Shown: positions 55,162 through 63,433 of the stretch, piece by piece
Position numbering within the stretch: the first letter of the stretch is position 1
Layout of the letters: each line of letters starts with the position of its first letter
Assembly: GCA_050949825.1 (NCBI GenBank)
Contig: JBMNGL010000005.1
Coordinates: forward strand, 1 to 64,000
DNA: 64,000 bases
From: DTU019 sp050949825
Lineage (GTDB): Bacteria > Bacillota > Syntrophomonadia > Syntrophomonadales > Syntrophomonadaceae
Reading direction: 5' to 3'
Made by a program: the position numbers and the translations under genes
Notes under the pieces: model-generated
What the model was told of the DNA's origin: nothing
The model's input: only the letters and a program-made list of their open reading frames with translations
Databases searched by the model: none

Positions 55162-57864
55162 ATGATTACTCTGACCATCAATGGCAGAGAGATACAAACA
55201 CCCAAAGGCAGCACCGTCCTGGATGCTTGTCAAGCAGCCGGAATACCCATTCCAACCCTGTGCTATGATCCGGATCTGCGCCTGGCAGGCTCTTGCCGCA
55301 TGTGTGTGGTAGAGGTAAAAGGGCGCCCCTTGTTTGTAGCCTCCTGTGTGACCCCGGCTGAAAATGGCATGGTCGTGGAAACTGAAAGCCCGGCTATCGT
55401 TGAAGCTCGCAAGGTCGTACTGGAACTCCTGGCAGCCCGACACGATTTTAACTGTCAGGTCTGTGAAAAGAACGGTGACTGCAAATTCCAGGATTATTGT
55501 TATCAATACGGCATAAAAGAAAGCCGCTTTGAAGCTGGCGGACGTCATGTATATCCCATTGACGACCCCAACCCCTTCCTGGAAAGGGATTACAACAAGT
55601 GCATCATGTGCACCCGCTGCGTCAGGGCTTGTGAAGAGATTACCGTGGCCCGGGCCATCAATGTTAAGAATCGCGGGCATAATGCCAAGATATCCACCGC
55701 TTTTGACGGAAATCTGGCCGATTCTCCCTGCGTATTCTGTGGACAATGTGTCATGGTCTGCCCGGTAGGGGCCCTAACCAGCAAGGTCAGCGCCGGTTTA
55801 GGCAGGTCCTATGAGGTCGACAAAGTCCTCACCACCTGCACCTTCTGCGGAACCGGATGCACCCTGGAACTGAATGTGAAGGATGATAAGGTTGTCGGGG
55901 TTACCTCCAACCGCACCCTGGAAGCCAGTCCGGTAAATAAAGGCGCCCTGTGCGTAAAAGGCCGCTTCGGTTGGGATTTCATCAATTCCCCGGATCGTTT
56001 GACCACCCCTCTCATTAAGGAAAATGGTGAATTCCGGGAAGCCAGTTGGGATGAAGCCCTGGATCTGGTCGCCAGGCGCTTTAGTGAAATAAAAGCCCAG
56101 CATGGGCCTGATACCATGGCCATGTTTACCTCAGCCCGGGTTACCAATGAAGAGAATTACCTGGCCCAGAAATTTACCCGCGCTGTCCTGGGAACCAATA
56201 ACGTAGACCATTGCGCCCGTCTCTGACACTCCGTTACTGTCGCCGGTCTGGGGGCAGCATTCGGAAGCGGAGCCATGACCAATTCCATCGGTGAATTGGA
56301 AAAGGACGCTGACTGTATCTTTGTTATCGGTTCCAATACCACTGAAAACCATCCTGTTATCGGGATGAAGATTAAACAAAACAAGCTTTACAACGGGGGG
56401 CGCTTGATCGTAGCCGATCCACGCCGTACCGATTTGGCTGACATCGCTGATGTTTATATGCCGCATCTGCCTGGCTCAGACGTCGCCCTGGTCAATGCCA
56501 TGATGAACGTCATCATCAGTGAAGGCCTGGCGGATATGGACTTCATAACCAAGCATACCGAAGGATATGAAGCGATGGCTGCTGTGGTGGAAAAATATAC
56601 GCCTGAATACGCCGCACCGATTACCGGTGTACCGGCTGAGGATATTCGCGCCGCAGCCCGGCTGTATGCACAAGCTGGAAATGCCGCAATTTGTTACGCC
56701 ATGGGCTTGACTCAGCATCGCACCGGTACTGACAATGTAAAATCGGTCTGCAACCTGGCTATGCTAACCGGCAACATCGGTCGCGCCGGAACTGGTGTCG
56801 ACCCCTTGCGCGGACAGAACAACGTGCAGGGCGCGTGTGATATGGGCGGCCTGCCCACAGTATATACCGCCTATCAGGCAGTTACCAATGAAGCTGCCCG
56901 GGCTAAATTTGAACAGGCCTGGGGCGTTGCCCTGCCTCCCCAAAATGGTTTGGTATTAACCGAGGTTATCAATAAGGCTCACCATGGTGATATCAAGGCG
57001 TTGTATGTTTTTGGTGAAAACCCCATGATGAGTGATCCTGACCTCAACCATGTGGAAGAGGCCCTGGAAAAAATCGACTTCCTGGTGGTACAGGATATCT
57101 TCCTTACCGAAACTGCCAAGTTTGCGGATGTGGTTTTTCCGGGAGCATGTTTCGCTGAAACGGATGGCACCTTCAGCAACACCGAAAGAAGAGTGCAGCG
57201 GATACGCAAAGCCGTTTCACCACCTGGCCAGGCATTGCCTGATTGGCAGGTCTTGTGTGAACTGTCAACCCGTATGGGTTATCCCATGAGCTACGCCAAT
57301 ACCGAAGAGATCTTTGAGGAGATGCGTGCCCTGACTCCCTCCTATGCCGGCATCAATTATGCCCGTTTGGAAAAGGGAGGCTTGCAGTGGCCTTGCCCGA
57401 CAGAAGAGCACAACGGCACACCGTTCCTCCATAAAGACGGCAACTTTTCCCGTGGTAAGGGAGCATTTACCGCTATAGACTATATCACCCCCGGTGAGCA
57501 GCCTGATGAAGATTATCCGCTTATTCTCACCACCGGACGCAGCTTGTTCCATTATCACACCGGGACGATGACGCGCCGCGCCTCAGCTTTGGACGCGCAT
57601 ATGCCTGAAGCCGAGTTGGAAATCAATCCGGATTTGGCCAAAGCAAAAGGGATCAAAAACGGCGAGATAGTCAAGGTCTCAACCCGGCGGGGAAGCCTGG
57701 AAGTAAAGGTCAAGGTTACGGATATCGTTGAACCACAGGTGATCTTTATGACCTTCCACTTTGCAGAAACCCCGGCCAACCTTTTGACCAGTGCCGAACA
57801 CCTTGATCCGGTAGCCAAAATACCGGAGTACAAAGTGTCCGCAGCCAAAATAGAGAAAATCTAG
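55162..57864 (+). CDS. fdhA: selenocysteine-containing formate dehydrogenase catalytic subunit
   Basis: 900 residues with one in-frame UGA (56224-56226, residue 355) read as selenocysteine. N-terminal NuoG-like [2Fe-2S] domain (C34, C45, C48, C62), His/Cys [4Fe-4S] site (HDFNCQVCEKNGDC), two [4Fe-4S] motifs (CIMCTRCVRAC and CVFCGQCVMVCP), then the molybdopterin domain with its own CTFCGTGC cluster. The UGA lies in VDHCARL-U-HSVTVAGL, the FdhA active-site context, and the frame stays intact for 545 more residues. A SECIS-like hairpin follows the UGA. Oxidises formate or reduces CO2 with NAD(H) via the NuoE/F-like subunits. GAAAGGAGG precedes ATG. Confidence 0.95.
56224..56262 (+). promoter_or_regulatory. 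bacterial SECIS element in fdhA
   Basis: Directly after the UGA, CTGTCGCC (56237-56244) and GGGGGCAG (56250-56257) form a stem (one mismatch, one G-U pair) around the loop GGTCT, the SelB-recognised apical motif of fdh mRNAs. Confidence 0.8.
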
Positions 57865-57960
57865 CGGACCTGCAGGAAAACCTGCCGGTGATGCTAGAAT
57901 ATATTAGGGATTATATGCTAGCGCTTCGGGAAGAGCGCAAAGAAAGGAAGGGGAATTGTA

Positions 57961-58884
57961 ATGAACTGTTTTGGACCTGGAGAAGTAGCAGGCGTAGCCT
58001 GCGGGGTAAGTGCCAATAAGGCCAAATTATCCTTCGGCAAGTTGTTCATCCTCGGCATCCTGGCCGGCGCCTATATCGGCTTCGGTGCCAACCTGGCCAC
58101 AGTGATCGGCAACGACATACCGAAATTCCTGGGCAACGGCATGGGCCAGTTCATGTTTGGCGCCGTGTTCAGCACCGGCCTGATGTTGGTGGTTATTGGC
58201 GGCGCGGAACTGTTTACCGGCAATAACATGTTCATGATGATCGGGGCTATGAACGGATCTTGCACCTGGGGCGACCTGCTCAAGAACTGGGTCGTGGTCT
58301 GGATCGCGAACTTTGTAGGCTCCCTGTTGTTGGTTTATATTGTCGCCGGTGGTTTCTACGGAGTAGGTCCGGATGGCACCGCGGCAGTAGGCTTATTTAA
58401 AGGTGCCGTCGGAGCAAAAGCCCTGGCGGTAGCCAAAGGTAAATTAGAGTTGACCTGGAGCGCTGCCTTCTGCCGGGGTATTCTCTGCAACTGGTTGGTA
58501 TGTATGGCGGTTTGGTTGGCTCTGGCCAGCAAGGATGTGGTAGGCAAGGTATTCGGTATCTTCTTCCCCATCATGGCCTTCGTTGCCAGCGGCTTTGAGC
58601 ATAGTGTAGCCAACATGTTCTTCATTCCCATGGGCCTGGTTGTGGCTCAGATTCCCGCTATCGTAGACGTTGCCGCAGCAGGCGCCGGGAGCCCTGAAGC
58701 CATTGCCGCCTTCAAGCTGGCAGTGACTAACGTGTTCACCTGGAAGACCTTTATTGTGAACAACCTCATCCCGGTAACCCTGGGTAACATTGTGGGCGGC
58801 TCCATCATGGTAGGTTCACTGTACTGGTATTCCTACATGAAGAAAGACGCCCCGGTACAAAAAGAAAAAACAACTGCGGCATAA
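57961..58884 (+). CDS. focA: formate/nitrite transporter family channel (FocA-like)
   Basis: 307 residues, six membrane helices, FNT fold. Typical segments: KLFILGILAGAYIGFGANLA, GAELFTGNNMFM, CRGILCNWLVCMAVWLA and GFEHSVANMFFIPMG, the last with the pore histidine region. It moves formate across the membrane and follows fdhA by 96 bases, so it probably belongs to the formate module. ATG 57961 follows GGAAGGGG. Confidence 0.93.
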   Translation: MNCFGPGEVAGVACGVSANKAKLSFGKLFILGILAGAYIGFGANLATVIGNDIPKFLGNGMGQFMFGAVFSTGLMLVVIGGAELFTGNNMFMMIGAMNGSCTWGDLLKNWVVVWIANFVGSLLLVYIVAGGFYGVGPDGTAAVGLFKGAVGAKALAVAKGKLELTWSAAFCRGILCNWLVCMAVWLALASKDVVGKVFGIFFPIMAFVASGFEHSVANMFFIPMGLVVAQIPAIVDVAAAGAGSPEAIAAFKLAVTNVFTWKTFIVNNLIPVTLGNIVGGSIMVGSLYWYSYMKKDAPVQKEKTTAA

Positions 58885-58907
58885 GCTGTAATAAAACAGT
58901 TCCTTAT

Positions 58908-58942
58908 ACACAGAGGCTGTCCCCTAAAGGATAGCCTCTTTT
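58908..58942 (+). terminator. terminator of the formate operon
   Basis: AGAGGCTGTCC pairs with GGATAGCCTCT (one G-T pair) around CCTAAA, followed by TTTTTT, 24 bases after the focA stop. A similar hairpin without a T run is at 51685-51710. Confidence 0.85.
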
Positions 58943-59067
58943 TTATCGAGACGGTGCTCCTGCAAACGCCCTGCAAATCCGCAATGCATCGGCCCGGTGC
59001 GTTTTCACACTCCCACCGCACATGGTCCATAACATCCAGGTGCCACTTCCACTGTTACGGCAAACCG

Positions 59068-59116
59068 AAAACCGCCCCACGGTGTAATCTGCTCACTTCC
59101 GTGCCGGGCGGTTTTT
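59068..59116. terminator. bidirectional hairpin between focA and tusA-like genes
   Basis: AAAACCGCCC pairs with GGGCGGTTTT around a loop of 28 bases that holds a CACGG/CCGTG inner stem. A and T runs on both sides let it end transcripts from either strand; it is 16 bases after the tusA-like stop. Confidence 0.75.
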
Positions 59117-59131
59117 AACATTCCTGGTATA

Positions 59132-59341
59132 TTATCTATTTATTTCTATTTCCCACTGTTCTTTTTGGTCCAGCTTTATGTTTATCGAGCAGCCATAACT
59201 TTTGGCCAGTTTAATGACATTTTCCTTGGACACCAGGCTGTCTCCGATGATTTGCAGCTGGGCAGCACCCTGGTCCAGAGCCTTTTTAGTCTTGATCACA
59301 GGAATCGGACAGCTCAACCCTCTCACATCCACCTTTTCCAC
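59132..59341 (-). CDS. TusA-like sulfur/selenium carrier
   Basis: 69 residues: VDVRGLSCPIPVIKTKKAL with the conserved GLSCPxP carrier cysteine (C11), then a small alpha/beta fold. Standard TusA passes persulfide sulfur. TusA/YedF forms next to YedE are linked to selenium use, and here the gene follows a yedE-like gene in a genome region with a selenoprotein. Confidence 0.88.
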   Translation of the reverse strand: MEKVDVRGLSCPIPVIKTKKALDQGAAQLQIIGDSLVSKENVIKLAKSYGCSINIKLDQKEQWEIEINR

Positions 59342-59400
59342 CTATAAATCCCCCATTTCTGATTTGGAATGCGTTAATGGATAATCCTGCTCATTGAAAG

Positions 59401-60507
59401 CTAGTCTTCACGATAAGCAAAACCTATAGCTATCGTAACCAGAATAGCCACTACACACGCAATCTGTCCGGACAAACCGGGGCCCCCTGCTAATGCCGGC
59501 GCACCGGCAGTTGCTGCCTTCATGGCGGAGCCGGCCAACCCGAAATTATGAATTAAACCAGCACCAACGATCATACCGATTACCACCGCGCCTGCATCCA
59601 TATCGCCCTGTCCGGACAGGATAAGCTGACGCAACGGACACCCCCCCAACAGGGTAGCGGTTAGGCCCACCAAGTATAGACCCAGAAAATTCCATAGATG
59701 ATTATAGTGGGCCACTGGCTGACCGGTAAAACCGGTTTTAAAGAAACCTAAAGCCAGGTTAAGCACCAGGGCACCAATAAAAATGCCAATAAATCCCAGC
59801 AGTAGCGTATTATCCTTGATCAGCATGAAATCCCGAATGCCGCCACTGAGACAAAGCCGGGTGCGCTGGGCCAACAACCCCACCAGCAGTCCAGCCCCCA
59901 AACTGATTAGAATGGCGGCATGCATACTGCCTGGCCCTTTCTCACTAAAAAATAAAGGTCCTCCCACCGCGGGGTTGAATACGGTACCTTTAAGGAGCAG
60001 GTAGAGTAATAACAGCATCACCGCAGGCATAACATATCCACCCACAGGTGAACTGCTGATCCTGGCTCGACCCAGGTCAAAACCCCTCTTTAAGAAAAAT
60101 ACCCCGGTGCCTACCCCAAAGATGAAACCGGTAAAGGCCACCACGGCGTTGTAATCTCCCCCAGCCATGCGCAGCACATCTCGCAGCGGACAGCCCAGGA
60201 ATACTAATGCCCCTAACATCATGAAAATACCCAGGAAAAACCGTACCAGGGTGGCTGATCCCCCTCGGGCCTTGAACTCACCGGCGAAGGTGGCGGTCAA
60301 AGCGGCCCCCAGAACTATGCCAATAATCTCCGGGCGCAGGTATTGCACAACGTCCGTCCGGTGCAAACCTAGAGCACCTGCGATGTCCCGTTCAAAACAG
60401 GCAATACAAAAACCCATGTTAGGCGGATTGCCCAACTTGACCAGGATGACTGCAATGGCCCCAATAATCAACCCGGTCGCCAATACAAACCATTTACTAC
60501 GATCCAT
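59401..60507 (-). CDS. yedE: YeeE/YedE-family membrane protein, putative selenium importer
   Basis: 368 residues, about ten membrane segments in two related halves. NPPNMGFCIACFERDIAGAL near residue 30 and FLGCPLRDVLRMAGGD and LGGCPLRQLILSGQGD in each half match the YedE selenium-associated subgroup as I recall it. Conserved cysteines in CPLR motifs would carry the chalcogen. Adjacent to the tusA-like gene (59-bp gap) and 1.5 kb from the fdhA selenoprotein operon. Transport of selenium is inferred from co-occurrence, not shown. Confidence 0.82.
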   Translation of the reverse strand: MDRSKWFVLATGLIIGAIAVILVKLGNPPNMGFCIACFERDIAGALGLHRTDVVQYLRPEIIGIVLGAALTATFAGEFKARGGSATLVRFFLGIFMMLGALVFLGCPLRDVLRMAGGDYNAVVAFTGFIFGVGTGVFFLKRGFDLGRARISSSPVGGYVMPAVMLLLLYLLLKGTVFNPAVGGPLFFSEKGPGSMHAAILISLGAGLLVGLLAQRTRLCLSGGIRDFMLIKDNTLLLGFIGIFIGALVLNLALGFFKTGFTGQPVAHYNHLWNFLGLYLVGLTATLLGGCPLRQLILSGQGDMDAGAVVIGMIVGAGLIHNFGLAGSAMKAATAGAPALAGGPGLSGQIACVVAILVTIAIGFAYRED

Positions 60508-60627
60508 ACCAATACCCCCTACCTTTATAACTTGTAATTATATATTGTATGCCTCTTTATTATATTCGTCGCTCGATTGGTTATTCCTTCCCGGAATAAT
60601 ACCGTTATTCAATAAAATTTTTTCCAA

Positions 60628-60655
60628 TGAAAAAGCCCCTCAAAAGAGGGGCCAT
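60628..60655 (-). terminator. terminator after glutamate dehydrogenase
   Basis: On the minus strand GCCCCTC and GAGGGGC form a 7-bp stem with a TTTT loop, followed by TTTTT. It lies 67 bases after the gdh stop codon. Confidence 0.8.
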
Positions 60656-60721
60656 AACGCCTGAACTTTCAACAGGCCAATACTTCATTCACAAGAGCAG
60701 GCCACCACCAGACCGGTGAGT

Positions 60722-62008
60722 CTACACCCACCCCCGCATCTTTACGGCCTGGGCTACCCGGTTGACAGCTATAATATAAGCGGCATCGCGCATGTATATT
60801 TGGCGCCTTTTGGCCAAATCATTTACAGCATGAAAAGCGGCTGTCATTTTGGCATCCAGTTTGGCCAGAACCTCCTCCTTTTCCCAATAATAGTTGGCGT
60901 TGGATTGCACCTGTTCAAAATAACTGCAGGTTACCCCGCCGGCATTGGCCAGGAAATCCGGAATCAAAAATATACCCCGTTCTTTGATGACTTTATCGGC
61001 ATCCGGGCTGGTGGGTCCATTAGCCCCTTCCGCAATAATCTTCACCCGGGGACTGATGTTATTAACATTATCAACGGTAATCTGGTTTTCCATGGCAGCC
61101 GGAAAGAGGATATCGACATCCTGCTTAAGCCAGGCATCGCCTGCCAGGATTTCGCATCCCATAGCACTGGCTCTTTCCTTGTCGATACTGCCGAAAGCAT
61201 CGGTGGCAGTGCAGAGTTGCTCACAATCCAGGCCGTCATCGCATTTAAAGGTGAAGGACTTCTTATCAATGTTGTCCCAGCAGCAAATAGCCTTTATCTT
61301 GCCCCCCATCTGGCGGTAGAGTGCAGCGGCATGCTGGGCTACATTGCCGAACCCCTGGAAACTGGCACAGGTATCCTGAGGTCTTATTCCCATATTTTTC
61401 AGGGCTTCACGAACCGTGTAAATAAGGCCATAACCGGTAGCTTCAGTACGGCCCAGTGATCCACCCATGCCAACCGGTTTACCGGTAATAAAGCCCGGAT
61501 ATCTGCCCCCATGAATGGTTTCGAATTCATCCAGCATCCATAACATGTGCTGGGCATTGGTCATCACATCAGGGGCCGGTACATCCAAATCGGGTCCCAC
61601 ATTCCGCGCCACCTGTCTGACCCATCCGCGGCACAATCTTTCCTGTTCGGTTTTGCTCAAATTGCGCGGGTCACAAATGACTCCCCCCTTGCCGCCCCCC
61701 AAGGGTATGTCAACCACAGCACATTTCCAGGTCATCCACATGGCCAGGGCCCGGACGGTATCCGCAGTTTCCTGGGGATGAAAACGGATGCCGCCTTTAG
61801 CGGGGCCGCGAGCATCATTATGGCGCACCCGATAACCCCGAAATACCTCGGTGCTGCCATCGTCCATGCGCACCGGGATCAGGAAATGATATTCCATTAT
61901 AGGCTGCCGCAGCAGGGCACAAGTTGCGTCATCCAGATCGAGCATCTCCGCAACCCGATCGAATTGTGCCTGGGCGTGTACAAAAGGATTGTAACTTGTT
62001 TCGCTCAT
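60722..62008 (-). CDS. gdhA: glutamate dehydrogenase (Glu/Leu/Phe/Val family)
   Basis: 428 residues. Substrate-binding lysine in GGGKGGVICDPR-preceding KCAVVDIPLGGGKGG, a RYRVRHNDARGPAKGGIRFHP-type core, catalytic aspartate context PAPDVMTN, and the Rossmann motif ASFQGFGNVAQHAA. It interconverts glutamate and 2-oxoglutarate with NAD(P). The sequence does not separate glutamate from leucine dehydrogenase with certainty, but the length and motifs favour glutamate. AGGAGCAG before ATG. The upstream palindrome is shared with ilvE, which uses the same 2-oxoglutarate/glutamate pair. Confidence 0.93.
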   Translation of the reverse strand: MSETSYNPFVHAQAQFDRVAEMLDLDDATCALLRQPIMEYHFLIPVRMDDGSTEVFRGYRVRHNDARGPAKGGIRFHPQETADTVRALAMWMTWKCAVVDIPLGGGKGGVICDPRNLSKTEQERLCRGWVRQVARNVGPDLDVPAPDVMTNAQHMLWMLDEFETIHGGRYPGFITGKPVGMGGSLGRTEATGYGLIYTVREALKNMGIRPQDTCASFQGFGNVAQHAAALYRQMGGKIKAICCWDNIDKKSFTFKCDDGLDCEQLCTATDAFGSIDKERASAMGCEILAGDAWLKQDVDILFPAAMENQITVDNVNNISPRVKIIAEGANGPTSPDADKVIKERGIFLIPDFLANAGGVTCSYFEQVQSNANYYWEKEEVLAKLDAKMTAAFHAVNDLAKRRQIYMRDAAYIIAVNRVAQAVKMRGWV

Positions 62009-62059
62009 CAGAATCTGCTCCTCCTTGTAGCAATTTTGGCATTATCGCTGACAATGCTA

Positions 62060-62088
62060 ATTATATAACTAGCCCATCGCATTGTGCA
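62060..62088 (-). promoter_or_regulatory. possible promoter of glutamate dehydrogenase
   Basis: TGCACA (62088-62083), 17-bp spacer, TATAAT (62065-62060) on the minus strand. The -35 box is weak (4 of 6 matches). Confidence 0.4.
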
Positions 62089-62102
62089 CAAAATCGGTAT
62101 AT

Positions 62103-62115
62103 GTATACAATATAC
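62103..62115. promoter_or_regulatory. candidate operator GTATACAATATAC before glutamate dehydrogenase
   Basis: GTATA-CAA-TATAC, identical over 13 bases and in the same orientation as the copy before ilvE (21112-21124); 95 bases before the start codon and just upstream of the possible -35 box. Confidence 0.5.
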
Positions 62116-62155
62116 CCCTACAAGGTCGATCAGCTATGCTTTTCTTGTCAGCCAG

Positions 62156-62602
62156 TCAGGAGTCTGGATATTTGATGTTAATTATCTCCCAATTAATATC
62201 GCCTCGGGGTGCGTTAATGGTTACTACCGCCCCCTTGGTCTTCAGCAGCAAGGATTTACCCATCGGAGATAGAATGGAGATATGGTGGTTTTTCACTCGC
62301 TCTTCATAAAATGGCAATATAGTGAATACCTGGCGTTTTTTATTTTCCAGGTTTATCACTTCCACCTCACTGCCCATGGTTACAAATGGCAGTTCATCAC
62401 TGCATTCTTCAGTTTGCTTGGCATCCCGGAGGAATGCCTCCATTTCCTCGATATAAAGGTCCAAAAGATTAACCAACTGCTCACGCTCCGGAGAAAGCTG
62501 CGGAAAATGATCATGAACCCATTGACTGCGGCTTTCCTCGCTGGTCACCACATGACGAAGCAGGTTTTCATATAACTGTGGTCTGATTTTCCACTGCCCC
62601 AT
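62156..62602 (-). CDS. GreA/GreB C-terminal-like protein (transcript-cleavage factor relative)
   Basis: 148 residues. The C-terminal half has the GreA C-domain pattern: FVTMGSEVEVINLENKK and ILSPMGKSLLLKTKGAVVTI, then NAPRG. The N-terminal half is helical but is not the usual GreA coiled coil with its acidic tip (no DxxE tip seen), closer to Rnk-type regulators of nucleoside diphosphate kinase. It may bind RNA polymerase without cleavage activity. GGGAGG precedes ATG. A promoter and a palindrome lie about 110 bases upstream. Confidence 0.8.
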   Translation of the reverse strand: MGQWKIRPQLYENLLRHVVTSEESRSQWVHDHFPQLSPEREQLVNLLDLYIEEMEAFLRDAKQTEECSDELPFVTMGSEVEVINLENKKRQVFTILPFYEERVKNHHISILSPMGKSLLLKTKGAVVTINAPRGDINWEIINIKYPDS

Positions 62603-62708
62603 TTGAGACCCTCCCTCTCCCCAAACTCGTTAAATGGCAAATGGATTTGCATATATTGCATAAGTAAATAGGTACCCCGCCCTGCGGCAGGGTACCTACG
62701 TTTATATT

Positions 62709-62738
62709 AGTATACTGTATACATACAACCATTGTCAA
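62709..62738 (-). promoter_or_regulatory. promoter of the GreA-like gene with overlapping palindrome
   Basis: TTGACA (62738-62733), 18-bp spacer, TATACT (62714-62709). The palindrome GTATA-CTG-TATAC at 62710-62722 overlaps the -10 box, a repressor-type position. Confidence 0.65.
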
Positions 62739-62811
62739 TAATGTATGACTATTTCCAATAGGAATCTACCGACAGGCAGCAGGAATAAATATCCAGGGTC
62801 CGAATTCTTTA

Positions 62812-63410
62812 GGGCAGCGCCCCTGTCATTCTGAGCACAGCGAAGAATCTTTCGCGAAGCGAACAACTTCCGGGGGAAGATCCTTCGCTCAGCTCAGGAT
62901 GACACCTTAAGGGCAGCGCCCCTGTCATTCTGAGCACAGCGAAGAATCTTTCGCGAAGCGAACAACTTCCGGGGGAAGATCCTTCGCTCCGCTCAGGATG
63001 ACACCTTAAGGGCAGCGCCCCTGTCATTCTGAGCACAGCGAAGAATCTTTCGCGAAGCGAACAACTTCCGGGGGAAGATCCTTCGCTCAGTTCAGGATGA
63101 CACCTTAAGGGCAGCGCCCCTGTCATTCTGAGCACAGCGAAGAATCTTTCGCGAAGCGAACAACTTCCGGGGAAGATCCTTCGCTCAGCTCAGGATGACA
63201 CCTTAAGGGCAGCGCCCCTGTCATTCTGAGCACAGCGAAGAATCTTTCGCGAAGCGAACAACTTCCGGGGGAAGATCCTTCGCTCAGCTCAGGATGACAC
63301 CTTAAGGGCAGCGCCCCTGTCATTCTGAGCACAGCGAAGAATCTTTCGCGAAGCGAACAACTTCCGGGGAAGATCCTTCGCTCAGTTCAGGATGACACCT
63401 TAAGGGCAGC
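62812..63410. repeat. tandem array, 99-bp unit, six copies
   Basis: Units begin at GGGCAGCGCCCCTGTCATTC near 62812, 62911, 63010, 63109, 63207 and 63306 (spacing 99 or 98, the shorter ones lacking one G in a G run). Each holds TCATTCTGAGCACAGCGAAG..AATCTTTCGCGAAGCG and GAAGATCCTTCGCTCAGCTC..AGGATGACA, an imperfect inverted pair. It fills the gap between recQ and the GreA-like gene. Confidence 0.93.
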
Positions 63411-63433
63411 GCCGCATATCAGGAGAAACGTTC

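Noticed and set aside
55162..56226. FdhA as two separate genes or a nonsense pseudogene
   Set aside because: The UGA is at the known selenocysteine position, with a SECIS hairpin and an uninterrupted conserved frame after it.
62809..63332. Open frames translating to repeated LRMTGALPLRCHPELSEGSS peptides, considered as repeat proteins
   Set aside because: They are translations of a 99-bp DNA repeat array; the same DNA motif is non-coding and in different frames elsewhere.
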